Shown here: one piece after another, positions 17,445 to 28,098 of the stretch
Numbering within the stretch: position 1 is the stretch's first letter
Layout of the letters: every line of letters starts with the position of its first letter
Assembly (NCBI GenBank): GCA_900129675.1
Contig: FSRD01000003.1
Coordinates: forward strand, 930,001 to 994,000
Origin: Bradyrhizobium erythrophlei
GTDB lineage: Bacteria > Pseudomonadota > Alphaproteobacteria > Rhizobiales > Xanthobacteraceae
Direction of reading: 5' to 3'
Length of the DNA: 64,000 nucleotides
Made by a program: the position numbers and the translations under genes
Notes under the pieces: model-generated
The model's database searches: none
The model's input: only the letters and a program-made list of their open reading frames with translations
Told to the model about the DNA's origin: nothing

Positions 17445-18314
17445 TCAGCGCTCCAGCCGCGCCAGCAGACTCGACGTATCCCAGCGCTTGCCGCCCATCT
17501 TCTCCACTTCGGAGTAGAACTGATCGACCAGCGCGGTCACCGGCAGGTTGGCGCCGTTGCGGCGGGATTCGGCGATGCAGATCGAGAGGTCCTTGCGCAT
17601 CCATTCGACCGCGAACCCGAAATCGAACTTGCCGTCGTTCATGGTCTTGTAGCGGTTCTCCATCTGCCAGGATTGGGCGGCGCCCTTCGAGATGGTCTCG
17701 ACCACGGCATGGACGTCGAGGCCCGACTTCTTGGCGAAATGAATGCCCTCCGAAAGCCCCTGAACCAGGCCGGCGATGCAGATCTGGTTGACCATTTTGG
17801 TCAGTTGCCCGGAACCGGCCGGTCCCAGCAGCTTGCACATCCGGGCGTAAGCCGCGATCACCGGCTCGGCGCCGGCATAGGCGTCTTGGTTGCCGCCGCA
17901 CATGACCGTCAGCACGCCGTTTTCGGCACCCGCCTGGCCGCCGGAAACCGGCGCATCGATGAACTTGAAGCCGGCCTTGGCGGCGGCGGCATCGAGCTCG
18001 CGCGCGACCTCGGCCGAAGCGGTGGTGTGATCGACGAAGGTCGCGCCCTTCTTCATGCCGGCGAAGGCGCCGTCGGCGCCCAGTGTCACCGCGCGCAGAT
18101 CATTGTCGTTGCCGACGCAGCACATCACGAAATCCTGGCCGTCGGCGGCGGCCTTCGGCGTTGCTGCTGCGCGTCCGCCGAACTTGTCGGCCCATTCCTT
18201 CGCCTTTGCCGCGGTGCGGTTGTACACGGTCACCTCGTGGCCACCCTTTTTCGCGAGGTGTCCTGCCATCGGAAAACCCATCACGCCGAGACCGAGAAAA
18301 GCGACTTTAGCCAT
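17445..18314 (-). CDS. NAD(P)-dependent beta-hydroxyacid dehydrogenase (3-hydroxyisobutyrate dehydrogenase family)
   Basis: A 289-aa two-domain dehydrogenase. The dinucleotide fold is GLGVMGFPMAGHLAKKG at residues 8-24, with YNRT for cofactor choice (an Arg after Asn suggests NADP). The substrate-binding DAPVSGGQAGAENG and the catalytic lysine in GQLTKMVNQI are conserved. Members oxidise 3-hydroxyisobutyrate, reduce tartronate semialdehyde or act on related 2-methyl/hydroxy acids, and the sequence alone does not choose. It stands alone on the minus strand, divergent from the VOC gene. Confidence 0.9.
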   Translation of the reverse strand: MAKVAFLGLGVMGFPMAGHLAKKGGHEVTVYNRTAAKAKEWADKFGGRAAATPKAAADGQDFVMCCVGNDNDLRAVTLGADGAFAGMKKGATFVDHTTASAEVARELDAAAAKAGFKFIDAPVSGGQAGAENGVLTVMCGGNQDAYAGAEPVIAAYARMCKLLGPAGSGQLTKMVNQICIAGLVQGLSEGIHFAKKSGLDVHAVVETISKGAAQSWQMENRYKTMNDGKFDFGFAVEWMRKDLSICIAESRRNGANLPVTALVDQFYSEVEKMGGKRWDTSSLLARLER

Positions 18315-18522
18315 GTGTGCTACCTTATCGTTTGCCCTTCCGGGCCATTACCTTGGGGTTTTGCCGGCAGAATGGAGCGGGCCGGGCGTCTTCCTGGAGG
18401 AGGGAGGGCGCACCATAACCCCTGCGCCGCGAAGGGCAACCGCCTTCGTTTGCCGCGCGGGGCGCGTTTTGTGCTAGGATCGGGCGTCCAAAACAAACTT
18501 CACAAAAAAGGGAGTATATCGC

Positions 18523-18960
18523 ATGGGCGTGAGCGTTGGCGTGCTCGATCATTTCAACATCCGGACCCGGAAGCTCGACGACACGGTCCGGTTCTATGAG
18601 GATGTCCTGGGCCTGGAGAAGGGGCCCCGGCCGAACTTTGCCTTCCCCGGCGCCTGGATGTATTCGGAGGGCAAGCCGGTGGTGCATCTGGTCGATATTT
18701 CCAGTACCGATGAGCCGCAAAAGCCGGATTCCGGCGTGGTCCATCATGTCGCCTTCATCAGCCGGGGATTTGCCGGCATGAAGCAGCGGCTGCAGGCCGG
18801 CGGGTTCAAATACGACTCGCGCCAGGTTCCCGGCGGCGATCTCTGGCAGATCTTCGTCAATGACCCCAATGGCGTCATGATCGAATTGAACTACGAGGCC
18901 GCCAAGGAAAGCGGCGACACGGCGCCCGCCGAACGGGCAGATGATATGCGAGCGATATAG
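18523..18960 (+). CDS. VOC (glyoxalase/dioxygenase-fold) family protein
   Basis: A 145-aa protein with two beta-alpha-beta-beta-beta units: LDHFNIRTRKLDDTVRFYED at the start, HHVAFISRGF in the middle, and DPNGVMIELNYE near the end, which supply the usual His/His/Glu metal ligands. The AAAGGGAG ribosome site lies 8 bases before ATG 18523. It precedes mrp by 56 bases and may be co-transcribed with it. The substrate is unknown. Confidence 0.88.
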   Translation: MGVSVGVLDHFNIRTRKLDDTVRFYEDVLGLEKGPRPNFAFPGAWMYSEGKPVVHLVDISSTDEPQKPDSGVVHHVAFISRGFAGMKQRLQAGGFKYDSRQVPGGDLWQIFVNDPNGVMIELNYEAAKESGDTAPAERADDMRAI

Positions 18961-19016
18961 CCTTTCGCGCTGTAACGCTTTAAGGGTCGCATCAAGTATT
19001 ACCCAGGAGATGCGCC

Positions 19017-20156
<1,140 letters not shown>

Positions 20157-20340
20157 GGGCTTTTTTCGCCTCATTCGACTTTCGTTTAATCAATGCCGTC
20201 ATGCCTTTGTCGCGTTTTCGCGCGGCAACTTCCGTGTTAAAGCCGCCCGGCCAGAGCGCCCCGGATGACGTGGAATTCGCCCCGCCGCAGGAATGCTCGA
20301 GGAAATATGGGAAACGCCCAGACTTTAAGGAGATGCCTGA

Positions 20341-21429
20341 ATGAAGCGTCGTGATTTTTTGAAGGTTTCGGCGGCCGGTGCTGCCGCGACAGCCGTTGCC
20401 TCGCCGGCGATCGCGCAATCGTCCCCTGAGATCAAATGGCGCCTGACGTCGAGCTTCCCGAAGTCGCTCGACACCATCTATGGCGGCGCGGTCGAGTTGT
20501 CGAAATACGTCGCCGAAATGACCGACAACAAGTTTCAGATCCAGGTGTTCGCGGCGGGCGAAATCGTTCCGGGTCTGCAGGCGCTGGATGCGACCTCCAA
20601 CGGCACCGTCGAGATGTGCCACACCGTTTCCTACTATTATGTCGGCAAGGATCCGACCTTTGCGATCTACGCCTCGGTCCCGTTCGGCCTGAACGCGCGC
20701 CAGCAGAACTCCTGGTGGTATCAGGGCGGCGGCATGGAGCTCGGCAACGAGTTCTTCAAGAAGTTCGGCGTGATCGGCGCTCCCTGCGGCAATACCGGCA
20801 CGCAGATGGGCGGCTGGTTCCGCAAGGAGATCAAGACGGTCGCCGATCTCTCCGGCCTCAAATTCCGCATCGGCGGCATCGCCGGACAGGTTCTGCAGAA
20901 GGTCGGCGTGGTGCCGCAGCAGCTCGCCGGCGGCGACATCTATCCGGCGCTGGAAAAGGGCACCATCGATGCGGCCGAGTGGGTCGGTCCGTATGACGAC
21001 GAGAAGCTCGGCTTCCAGAAGGTTGCGAAGTACTACTATTATCCCGGCTTCTGGGAAGGCGGCCCGATGGTCCACGCCTTCACTAATCTCGAGAAGTGGA
21101 ATTCGCTGCCGAAGAACTATCAGGCGATCCTCACCAACGCGATGGCGAACGCCAATAGCTGGATGGCGGCGCGCTACGACATGCAGAACCCGTCGGCGCT
21201 GAAGCGTCTGGTCGCCGGCGGCACGCAGCTGCGTCCCTTCACCACCGAAGTGCTGGAAGCCTGCCTGAAGGCGACCAACGAATTGTGGAGCGAAATCTCG
21301 GCCAAGAACGCCGATTTCAAGAAATCGATCGACGCGATGCAGGCCTATCGCTCCGACCAGTATCTGTGGTGGCAGGTTGCCGAATACACGTTTGACAGCT
21401 TCATGATCCGCTCGCGCACGCGCGGCTGA
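20341..21429 (+). CDS. TRAP transporter substrate-binding protein, DctP family (paralogue 1)
   Basis: A 362-aa periplasmic binding protein with a twin-arginine export signal (MKRRDFLKVSAAGAAATAVA, cleaved near AIAQ). The DctP-like fold shows the ligand-anchoring arginine region (FRKEI, LSGLKFRIGGIAGQV) and the hinge-region EKGTIDAAEWVGPYDDEKL. The same segment is nearly unchanged in the adjacent paralogue. It resembles TakP-type receptors for 2-oxo acids. An AAGGAG site precedes ATG 20341. No permease gene is adjacent; the nearest Q/M permease pair is about 10 kb downstream on the other strand. Confidence 0.92.
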   Translation: MKRRDFLKVSAAGAAATAVASPAIAQSSPEIKWRLTSSFPKSLDTIYGGAVELSKYVAEMTDNKFQIQVFAAGEIVPGLQALDATSNGTVEMCHTVSYYYVGKDPTFAIYASVPFGLNARQQNSWWYQGGGMELGNEFFKKFGVIGAPCGNTGTQMGGWFRKEIKTVADLSGLKFRIGGIAGQVLQKVGVVPQQLAGGDIYPALEKGTIDAAEWVGPYDDEKLGFQKVAKYYYYPGFWEGGPMVHAFTNLEKWNSLPKNYQAILTNAMANANSWMAARYDMQNPSALKRLVAGGTQLRPFTTEVLEACLKATNELWSEISAKNADFKKSIDAMQAYRSDQYLWWQVAEYTFDSFMIRSRTRG

Positions 21430-21455
21430 TCTACACCTTTAGTAGCAAGCAAACG

Positions 21456-21486
21456 GCCCGGTCTCCGCAAGGAGGCCGGGCTTTTT
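21456..21486 (+). terminator. Intrinsic terminator between the two TRAP binding-protein genes
   Basis: An 11-bp stem GCCCGGTCTCC / GGAGGCCGGGC (one T-G pair), GCAA loop and five Ts. It separates transcription of the two paralogues. Confidence 0.9.
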
Positions 21487-21593
21487 GCGTCATACCGGCC
21501 AGTTCGGGATGGAAATCGGCAAAGGGATGTTCCATGCTGGTTACAGGCCTCGACACGAAGGCTGGCTGACACAACCACAAGGGATGGACTCCA

Positions 21594-22682
21594 ATGAAGC
21601 GAAGAGATTTTCTCAAGGTCACCGGTTTAGGCGCGGCTGGCGCCACCGCGATGGCCGCTCCGGCGATCGCGCAGTCGATGCCGGAGATCAAATGGCGCAT
21701 GACGACGAGCTGGCCGAAGTCGCTCGATACGCTGCATGGCGGCGCCGAGATGATGGCCAAGGTGGTCGCTGAAGCAACCGACAACAAATTCCAGATCCAG
21801 ACGTTTGCCGCGGGCGAGATCGTTCCCGGCCTGCAGGTGCTCGACGCCGTGCAGAGCGCGACCGTCGAAATGGGACATACAGCGACATACTATTACTTCG
21901 GTAAGGATCCGACGTTCACGTTCGGCTCGTCGATACCGTTCGGACCCAACTCGCGCCTCAATCAGGCCTGGTACCTGCTAGGCGGCGGCAAGGAACTCCT
22001 GAACGAGTTCTTCAAGGGTTACAACGTCACCTCGCTGCTCGCCGGCAACACCGGCTGCCAGATGGGCGGCTTCTTCCGCAAGGAGATCAACACCGTCGAG
22101 GATCTCAAGGGACTGAAATTCCGCATCGGCGGTTTTGCCGGGCGGGTGATGCAGAAGCTCGGCTGCGTGCCGCAGCAGCTTGCCGGCGGCGACATCTATC
22201 CGGCGCTGGAAAAAGGCACGATCGATGCGGCCGAGTGGGTCGGTCCCTATGACGACGAAAAACTCGGCCTCCACAAGGTCGCGCCGCATTACTACTATCC
22301 CGGCTGGTGGGAAGGTGGTCCGATGCTGCTCGCCCTGATCAACCTGGACAAGTGGAACGCGCTACCGAAATATTATCAAAGCGTGCTCGAGCAGGCCGGT
22401 CATTTCTCCAACAACTGGATGATGGCAAAGTACGATACGGTCAATCCGACGGCGTTGCGCAAATTGCTCGCCGCCGGCACCAAGCTGCACGCCTTCTCGC
22501 CGCCGATCATGGAGGCTTCCTTCAAGGCGGCGAAGGAACTGCACAGCGAAGTCTCCGCGACCAACGCGAATTTCAAGAAGGTCTATGAGTCGCTGACCAA
22601 CTACGCGAACAACGGCTACTCCTGGTTCCAGGTCGCTGAAGTCGGCTACGACAATTTTATGGCGCGCCACTCGCAGAGCTGA
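21594..22682 (+). CDS. TRAP transporter substrate-binding protein, DctP family (paralogue 2)
   Basis: Exactly the same length (362 aa) and layout as the upstream paralogue: Tat signal MKRRDFLKVTGLGAAGATAM, processing near AIAQ, then PEIKWRMTTSWPKSLDT. GDIYPALEKGTIDAAEWVGP is identical in both. Differences cluster in the ligand-facing and C-terminal parts, so the two probably bind different organic acids. Because each has its own terminator, they look separately controlled. Confidence 0.92.
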   Translation: MKRRDFLKVTGLGAAGATAMAAPAIAQSMPEIKWRMTTSWPKSLDTLHGGAEMMAKVVAEATDNKFQIQTFAAGEIVPGLQVLDAVQSATVEMGHTATYYYFGKDPTFTFGSSIPFGPNSRLNQAWYLLGGGKELLNEFFKGYNVTSLLAGNTGCQMGGFFRKEINTVEDLKGLKFRIGGFAGRVMQKLGCVPQQLAGGDIYPALEKGTIDAAEWVGPYDDEKLGLHKVAPHYYYPGWWEGGPMLLALINLDKWNALPKYYQSVLEQAGHFSNNWMMAKYDTVNPTALRKLLAAGTKLHAFSPPIMEASFKAAKELHSEVSATNANFKKVYESLTNYANNGYSWFQVAEVGYDNFMARHSQS

Positions 22683-22707
22683 ACGCGCGCGGACGTTGAG
22701 GTCGGCA

Positions 22708-22738
22708 AAACCCCGGAGCAAAACTCCGGGGTTTCGTT
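22708..22738 (+). terminator. Intrinsic terminator after TRAP binding-protein paralogue 2
   Basis: Ten-base arms AACCCCGGAG / CTCCGGGGTT around CAAAA, followed by TCGTTT, 27 bases after the stop codon. Confidence 0.85.
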
Positions 22739-22839
22739 TGGCGCAGCCGGCTGGTTCGGCGGCCGAAAATCCGGGCATCTGACTACTTCTTTTGCCGGGC
22801 CTGTGCTATCATGCGTTCCGGTCGCAGTGACGGCACGCT

Positions 22840-23112
22840 ATGCGGATTGTCGGTCTCACCCTACGGACGATGTTTCTCCTCCTCGTGATGGTGGTGACGG
22901 CGCGCGTCGCCAGCCCGCAGACCGAGACGCTGTTGTCGGCCTACGACACCCCCTCCGATTTGCTTCGCGCCGCTTTGGGCGCCGCCGTCTGTTGCTTCGT
23001 CGCGGTGCAGATTTTCCGCTACTCCAGAGACCCCGCAGACATGCGCAAATGGGTCCCGATCGGAGTAGCCGCGGTGCCGCTGGCGCTGCTTTGCGCCGTG
23101 GTCGTCTGGTAG
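22840..23112 (+). CDS. Small predicted membrane protein, function unknown
   Basis: 90 aa. Hydrophobic stretches lie at residues ~6-25 (LTLRTMFLLLVMVVTARV), ~43-58 (ALGAAVCCFVAVQIF) and ~72-89 (VPIGVAAVPLALLCAVVVW), predicting three membrane passes or a signal plus two. No family is recognised. It lies alone between a terminator and the convergent outer-membrane factor gene. Codon usage is like the neighbours, which supports a real gene. Confidence 0.7.
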   Translation: MRIVGLTLRTMFLLLVMVVTARVASPQTETLLSAYDTPSDLLRAALGAAVCCFVAVQIFRYSRDPADMRKWVPIGVAAVPLALLCAVVVW

Positions 23113-23130
23113 GGCCGCTTCGGCCGGCAA

Positions 23131-24717
23131 TCACTGCGCCCCGGCCGCCAACACCGGCGCGGCGGCCGCGCTCCGCATCACACATTCGCGCCAGACCGGC
23201 GTCGAGCAGCCCGCGGGCCAGCCGCCGCCGAGCGCCATGAACAGCGCGGCAGTGTCCGAGAGGCGCGTAGCCTGGGCCTGAACGCGGACGACCGCAGCCG
23301 TCAGATATACCTGCTGGGCGTTGAGCACGACCACCTGATTGACCTGGCCCAGAACGAGCTGCTTCTGAATGATGTCGAGGCTTGCCTTCGCGGCGAGTTC
23401 GGCCTTGACCGCGGCTTTCAGGGCGCGCGCATCTGCCTGCAAACTGCGTAGCGCGTCGGCGACGTTTTGCACCGCCGTGATGACGGCCTGGCGATAGAGT
23501 GCATCCGCCTGGTCCACCGCGGCTTCCGCGGCCTTCTGCTTGTGGTAAAGCGTCAGGCCATCGAAGATTGGCTGGGTTGCACTCGCAGCGAGAACATAAA
23601 AGCTGGTCCCCGGTGTAAACAACTCAGCCAGGCTGAAGCCGACGGCTCCGGCATTTCCGGAGATCGTAACGTTCGGCAGCCGGGCTGCGATCGACACGCC
23701 GACCAGAGCGTTTGCGGAGTGCAGCAGCGCCTCCGCGGCCCTGACGTCCGGACGCTGCCGTACCAGCGTGCTCGGCAGGCTCACCGGCAGATTTGCGGGC
23801 AGCGTCAACCCGCTGAGCGTAAACTTTTGCAGGATTTCGTCCGCGGAGAATTGCCCGGCAAGCGCGGTCAAGAGGTCGCGCTGAACGGCGAGCTGCTTTT
23901 CGAGCGGCGGCAGGAGTTGCTCGGACTGTGCCAGCGCCGCTTCCTGCGCCAGCACGTCGACCTGGGCGGTCTGGCCCGCGGTGAACTGGTTTTTCACGAT
24001 ATCCAGGATGCCGCGCTCAATCTTCACGACGCGCTGGATCGCAGCGATTTGGCCGCGAAGTGATGCTTCCTGGATCGCGGCGGTAACGACGTTGGCAGTC
24101 AGCGTGAGATAGGCCGCTTCCAGTTGGAACAATTGCTGCTCGGATATTGCGTCGAGATTCTCGACGGCGCGAACATTCTGGCCCCAGATATCAGGCACGA
24201 AACTGACGTTCAGTTGCGCGGTGTGGAGTGTAAATACGGACGGCGACTGGCCGCCGGGGCCCGAACTCGAGGCGCCGGAAATTTGCTGGATGGAGGGCGT
24301 GTAATTCGCACCGATCTGCGGAAAGAAAAGCCCGCGCTGGGCCAACGCGTTGTATTGCGCAATTTTGATCGCCGCCTCGGCCGACTGAAGGGAGGGGTTG
24401 TGTTCGACCGACATCTTGATCAGTTCGTCGAGTGGCTTCGAACGAAACGCCGTCCACCACCGCAGAGATACATCCTCTCCGCTGACGAAATGCTGCTGTG
24501 ACAAACGAGGACCCCCAGCGCCCGTGTTGGGGGAAGCAAGCTTCTCCGGCGTGTAGCCGGTCACATCCGGGGCTGGGGGCGGAACAAAGTTTGGTCCAAC
24601 CGCGCAGCTCGCCAGAAAAAGCGTGGCGGCTCCGGCACCCAGCGTACGTAGTCGCGCAGCACTGCGCTTGAACAAGGGGGCGGCTTTGGAGAGGAGGGCA
24701 CGCATCGCCGGCATCAT
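23131..24717 (-). CDS. NodT-family outer-membrane efflux lipoprotein
   Basis: A 528-aa TolC-like outer-membrane channel. The lipobox is visible (LFLASCAVGPNF), as in NodT/OprM proteins. Two outer-membrane-efflux repeats follow, with the diagnostic LPVSLPSTLVRQRPDVRAAE in the second half. It is the exit duct of the tripartite system whose pump gene ends just 1-2 bases upstream. I chose ATG 24717 because it directly follows the pump stop; ATGs at 24714 and 24705 are possible. It is the last gene of the operon adaptor - pump - channel on the minus strand. Confidence 0.9.
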   Translation of the reverse strand: MMPAMRALLSKAAPLFKRSAARLRTLGAGAATLFLASCAVGPNFVPPPAPDVTGYTPEKLASPNTGAGGPRLSQQHFVSGEDVSLRWWTAFRSKPLDELIKMSVEHNPSLQSAEAAIKIAQYNALAQRGLFFPQIGANYTPSIQQISGASSSGPGGQSPSVFTLHTAQLNVSFVPDIWGQNVRAVENLDAISEQQLFQLEAAYLTLTANVVTAAIQEASLRGQIAAIQRVVKIERGILDIVKNQFTAGQTAQVDVLAQEAALAQSEQLLPPLEKQLAVQRDLLTALAGQFSADEILQKFTLSGLTLPANLPVSLPSTLVRQRPDVRAAEALLHSANALVGVSIAARLPNVTISGNAGAVGFSLAELFTPGTSFYVLAASATQPIFDGLTLYHKQKAAEAAVDQADALYRQAVITAVQNVADALRSLQADARALKAAVKAELAAKASLDIIQKQLVLGQVNQVVVLNAQQVYLTAAVVRVQAQATRLSDTAALFMALGGGWPAGCSTPVWRECVMRSAAAAPVLAAGAQ

Positions 24718-24718
24718 C

Positions 24719-27700
24719 CTAATGCGCCGCTTCCGGCGGTGACGTCGCAGCGGGTTCTTCATCGGGGACCGTTCTTTCCCGCGACAGGAAGATTTTGCGC
24801 AAGGCGGGCGCCACGATCAGCAGCAACAATGGCCCGATGAACATGCCGCCGACGACCACGGTGGCCAGCGGCCGCTGCACCTGGCTGCCGATGCCATGCG
24901 ACAGCGCTGCTGGGAACAGGCCGACGCCCGCGGACAGCGCGGTCATCAGCATCGGCCGCATGCGCTGCTCCGCGCCGCTGAAGACCGCGTCCGCAATGCT
25001 CATTCCCGAGGCCCGCAACTCGCGGAAATAGGTGATGTTGAGGATGCCGTCCATGACGGCGACGCCGAACAGCGAGATGAACCCGATCGCCGCCGAAATG
25101 CTGAAATCGAGATCGGCGAGGAAAAGGGCGATCAGTCCGCCGCCGACCGCGAAGGGAATGCCGGCCAGCGCCAGCAGGCTGTCGCGCAGTGAATTGAACA
25201 GGCTGTAGAGCAGCACGAAGATGAGCAGCAGCGTGATCGGCACCACGATCATCAGGCGGGACTTAGCGGCCTCGAGATTGTCGAACTCGCCGGACCAGAT
25301 GATGCGATAGCCGGATGGAAGCTGGACCGCCTGCGCGACGCGCTGCTGCGCCTCCGCGACCGTGCCGCCGAGGTCGCGGCCGCGCACGCTGAACTTGATG
25401 GGGATGTAGCGCTGGCTGCGTTCGCGGTAGATGAACAGCGCGCCGGTGTCGAGCGAAATATCGGCAAGTTCGCTCAAGGGTATATAGGCGTTGCTGCCAG
25501 CCGGTGTCTGATAGGCGACCTTGATATCGCGCACCGCGTCGATGCTGTGCCGGAATCTGGGATCAAGGCGGACCGCGACCCCGAACGAGCGGTCGCCTTC
25601 GAGCACCGTGGTCGCGTTGGTGCCGCCCAGCGCCGCCTGCACCACGGTGGTGACGTCGCCGGTATTGAGACCATAGCGGGCCGCCTTTTCCCGGTTCACC
25701 TTGATGTTGAGGTTGGGTTGTCCGGTCAGGTGGAAGATGCCGAGATCGGCGACCCCGCGCACCTTCGCCATTTCCTCCATCACCTTGGCCGCGGTCTGCT
25801 CCAGCACGTTGAGGTTTGGCCCGATGATCTTCACCGAGTTCGCACCCTTGACCCCGGAGAGGGCCTCCTCGATGTTGTCCTGGATGTACTGCGAGAAGTT
25901 GAGCGTGACGCCGGGCAGTTCCTCGTCGAACTCTTTCTGCAGCTGCTCGGTGAGCTTTTCCTTGGTCAGGCCCGGCGGCCACTCGTCGAACGGCTTGATC
26001 GGCGCGAACAGTTCGACGTTGGAAAACGCCGAAGCGTCGCTGCCATTGTCGGGACGGCCGTGCTGCGACACCACCGTGATGATCTCGGGATGGCGCAGCA
26101 AAATCTCCCGCATCTTGCGCGTCGGCTCAGTGCCGGCATCGAGCGAGATGGTCGGCGGCATCGAGGCGCGGATCCAGAAATTTCCTTCCTCCAGCGCCGG
26201 CAGAAATTCGCTGCCGAGCCGGCTCGCGGCGAGCACGCTGATAGCAAGGAAGATGACTCCGGCGGCGATCGCGACCTTGGTGCTGGTGAGCGCCCAGCGC
26301 AGCACCGGCGTGTAGGCCTTGCGCAGGCCGCGAACGATGATCGTCTCGGTTTCCTCGATGTGCTTCGGCAGCAATAGCGACGCCAGCACCGGCGTCACCG
26401 TGAATGTCGCCAGCAGCGCGCCGGCGAGGGCATAACCATAGGTGCGCGCCATCGGCCCGAAGATCTGGCCCTCGACGCCCTGCATCGTGAACAGCGGCAC
26501 GAAGGCGGTGACGGTGATGGCGGCGGTGAAGAAGACGGCCTTGTCGACCTGCAGCGCGCTGACGAAGATCATCCGCAGCCGCTCGGTCCAGCGAGCCGCC
26601 GACGGTTGGCCGTGAGTCGAGGCGGTTGGATCGGGACCCCAATAGCCTTCCGACAGATGTTGCAGGACCCGATGACGATTTTCCGGATTCGATTGGAAGT
26701 TACGAAAGATGTTTTCCATCATGATGACGGCGGAATCGACGATGATGCCGAAATCCACCGCCCCGAGCGACAACAGGTTGGCGTCTTCGCCCTGCAGCAC
26801 CAGGATGATGATGGCGAAGAACAGCGCGAATGGAATATTCGCGCTCACGATCAGCGCGCTGCGCAGATCGCCCAGGAATATCCATTGGATCACGAATACC
26901 AGAATGCAGCCGAACACTAGATTATGCAGCACGGTGTGCGTGGTGACGCCGACCAGCGAGCTGCGGTCGTAATAGGGGACGATCTTGACGCCCGCGGGCA
27001 GGGTGCCGTCGCTGTTGATCCTGGCGACTTCTTCCTGCACCTTCGGGATGATGTCGTTGGTATGCTGGGTGCGTCCCATCACCACGATTGCCGCGGCAAC
27101 GTCGTCATCCCTGTCCTTGCCCGCAATCCCGAGGCGCGGCACATAGCCGACCGAAACCTTGGCGACCTGTTTGATCTGGATCGGAAGCCCGCCGGACTGG
27201 CTGAGTACGATGTTTTCGATATCCTCGACCTTGTAGCCCTTGGTGATGTCGTCGGCGCCGCCGGAGTCGATCAGGCCGATACCGCGGATGTTGACGGACT
27301 GCTGACCGATCGCAATCTCGCGGCCGCCGACATTGACATTGGCGTTGCCGAGCGCCTGGACCAGCTGCGGCACGGTGATGTTGTAGGCCTCGAGCTTCTG
27401 CAGGTCCGCATCGACATTGAATTGCTTGGTGGTGCCGCCCCAGGAATTGATCTGCACCACGCCGGGAATGGTCATGAGACGGCGGGTGACCACATAGTCC
27501 TGCAGCGTCCGCAGATTGGTCAGGCCGAAATTCGGCGGACCGACCAGCTGATAACGGTAGATCTCGCCGACGAGGCTGGACTGCTGGATGGTGGGGACCA
27601 GATTGCCGGGCAGTTGGATATTCTGCTGGATGCTGTTGGCGGCCTGGGTCAGCGCGAAGTAGTAGTCGACGCCGTATTTGAATGTCACGCGGACGAAGGA

Positions 27701-27970
27701 AAGGCCATAAAACGACGTCGAGCGGATGTTGACCACGCCCGGCGTGGGATAGAGCCCGACCTCCATCGGGATAGTGTAATACTTCTCCATCTCCTCCGCG
27801 GAAAGACCGGGTGCCTGCGCGGTGATCTCCAGGATCACCGGCGCAGGATTCGGATAGGCCTCGATGTTCAGTTTGGTGAATGCGGCGATGCCGGCTGCGC
27901 AGAACACCACCAGGCCCAGCACGATGATCGCGCTGCGGGTCAGGCCGAATTGAATGATGCTCTTGACCAA
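24719..27970 (-). CDS. RND transporter permease of the CzcA/HME-like group
   Basis: A 1083-aa proton-driven inner-membrane pump with the 12-TM, two-porter-domain layout. In TM4 the motif DFGIIVDSAVIMMENIFRNF resembles the DFG-x3-D-x-A-x3-EN signature of heavy-metal RND pumps rather than the Asp-Asp pair of drug pumps. About 60 residues of a charged insert (YWGPDPTASTHGQPSAARW) follow. The partners are an adaptor (28099-29307) and a NodT channel (23131-24717). The metal or other substrate is not fixed by sequence: the periplasmic methionine/histidine metal sites of CusA were not checked. The gene is oriented away from a divergent two-component pair that may sense its substrate. Confidence 0.9.
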   Translation of the reverse strand: MVKSIIQFGLTRSAIIVLGLVVFCAAGIAAFTKLNIEAYPNPAPVILEITAQAPGLSAEEMEKYYTIPMEVGLYPTPGVVNIRSTSFYGLSFVRVTFKYGVDYYFALTQAANSIQQNIQLPGNLVPTIQQSSLVGEIYRYQLVGPPNFGLTNLRTLQDYVVTRRLMTIPGVVQINSWGGTTKQFNVDADLQKLEAYNITVPQLVQALGNANVNVGGREIAIGQQSVNIRGIGLIDSGGADDITKGYKVEDIENIVLSQSGGLPIQIKQVAKVSVGYVPRLGIAGKDRDDDVAAAIVVMGRTQHTNDIIPKVQEEVARINSDGTLPAGVKIVPYYDRSSLVGVTTHTVLHNLVFGCILVFVIQWIFLGDLRSALIVSANIPFALFFAIIILVLQGEDANLLSLGAVDFGIIVDSAVIMMENIFRNFQSNPENRHRVLQHLSEGYWGPDPTASTHGQPSAARWTERLRMIFVSALQVDKAVFFTAAITVTAFVPLFTMQGVEGQIFGPMARTYGYALAGALLATFTVTPVLASLLLPKHIEETETIIVRGLRKAYTPVLRWALTSTKVAIAAGVIFLAISVLAASRLGSEFLPALEEGNFWIRASMPPTISLDAGTEPTRKMREILLRHPEIITVVSQHGRPDNGSDASAFSNVELFAPIKPFDEWPPGLTKEKLTEQLQKEFDEELPGVTLNFSQYIQDNIEEALSGVKGANSVKIIGPNLNVLEQTAAKVMEEMAKVRGVADLGIFHLTGQPNLNIKVNREKAARYGLNTGDVTTVVQAALGGTNATTVLEGDRSFGVAVRLDPRFRHSIDAVRDIKVAYQTPAGSNAYIPLSELADISLDTGALFIYRERSQRYIPIKFSVRGRDLGGTVAEAQQRVAQAVQLPSGYRIIWSGEFDNLEAAKSRLMIVVPITLLLIFVLLYSLFNSLRDSLLALAGIPFAVGGGLIALFLADLDFSISAAIGFISLFGVAVMDGILNITYFRELRASGMSIADAVFSGAEQRMRPMLMTALSAGVGLFPAALSHGIGSQVQRPLATVVVGGMFIGPLLLLIVAPALRKIFLSRERTVPDEEPAATSPPEAAH

Positions 27971-28098
27971 GGCTACACACTTGCTTTCGAACTGAGGCCG
28001 CTACAGCTGTTTTCCCGGGCGTGGTCGGTTTCCAGCCAAGCCGAACCGGCGCGCGCTTTTGCCGGCCGGGCGCGCCCTGTGGTAGGTCGCGTCACGCT

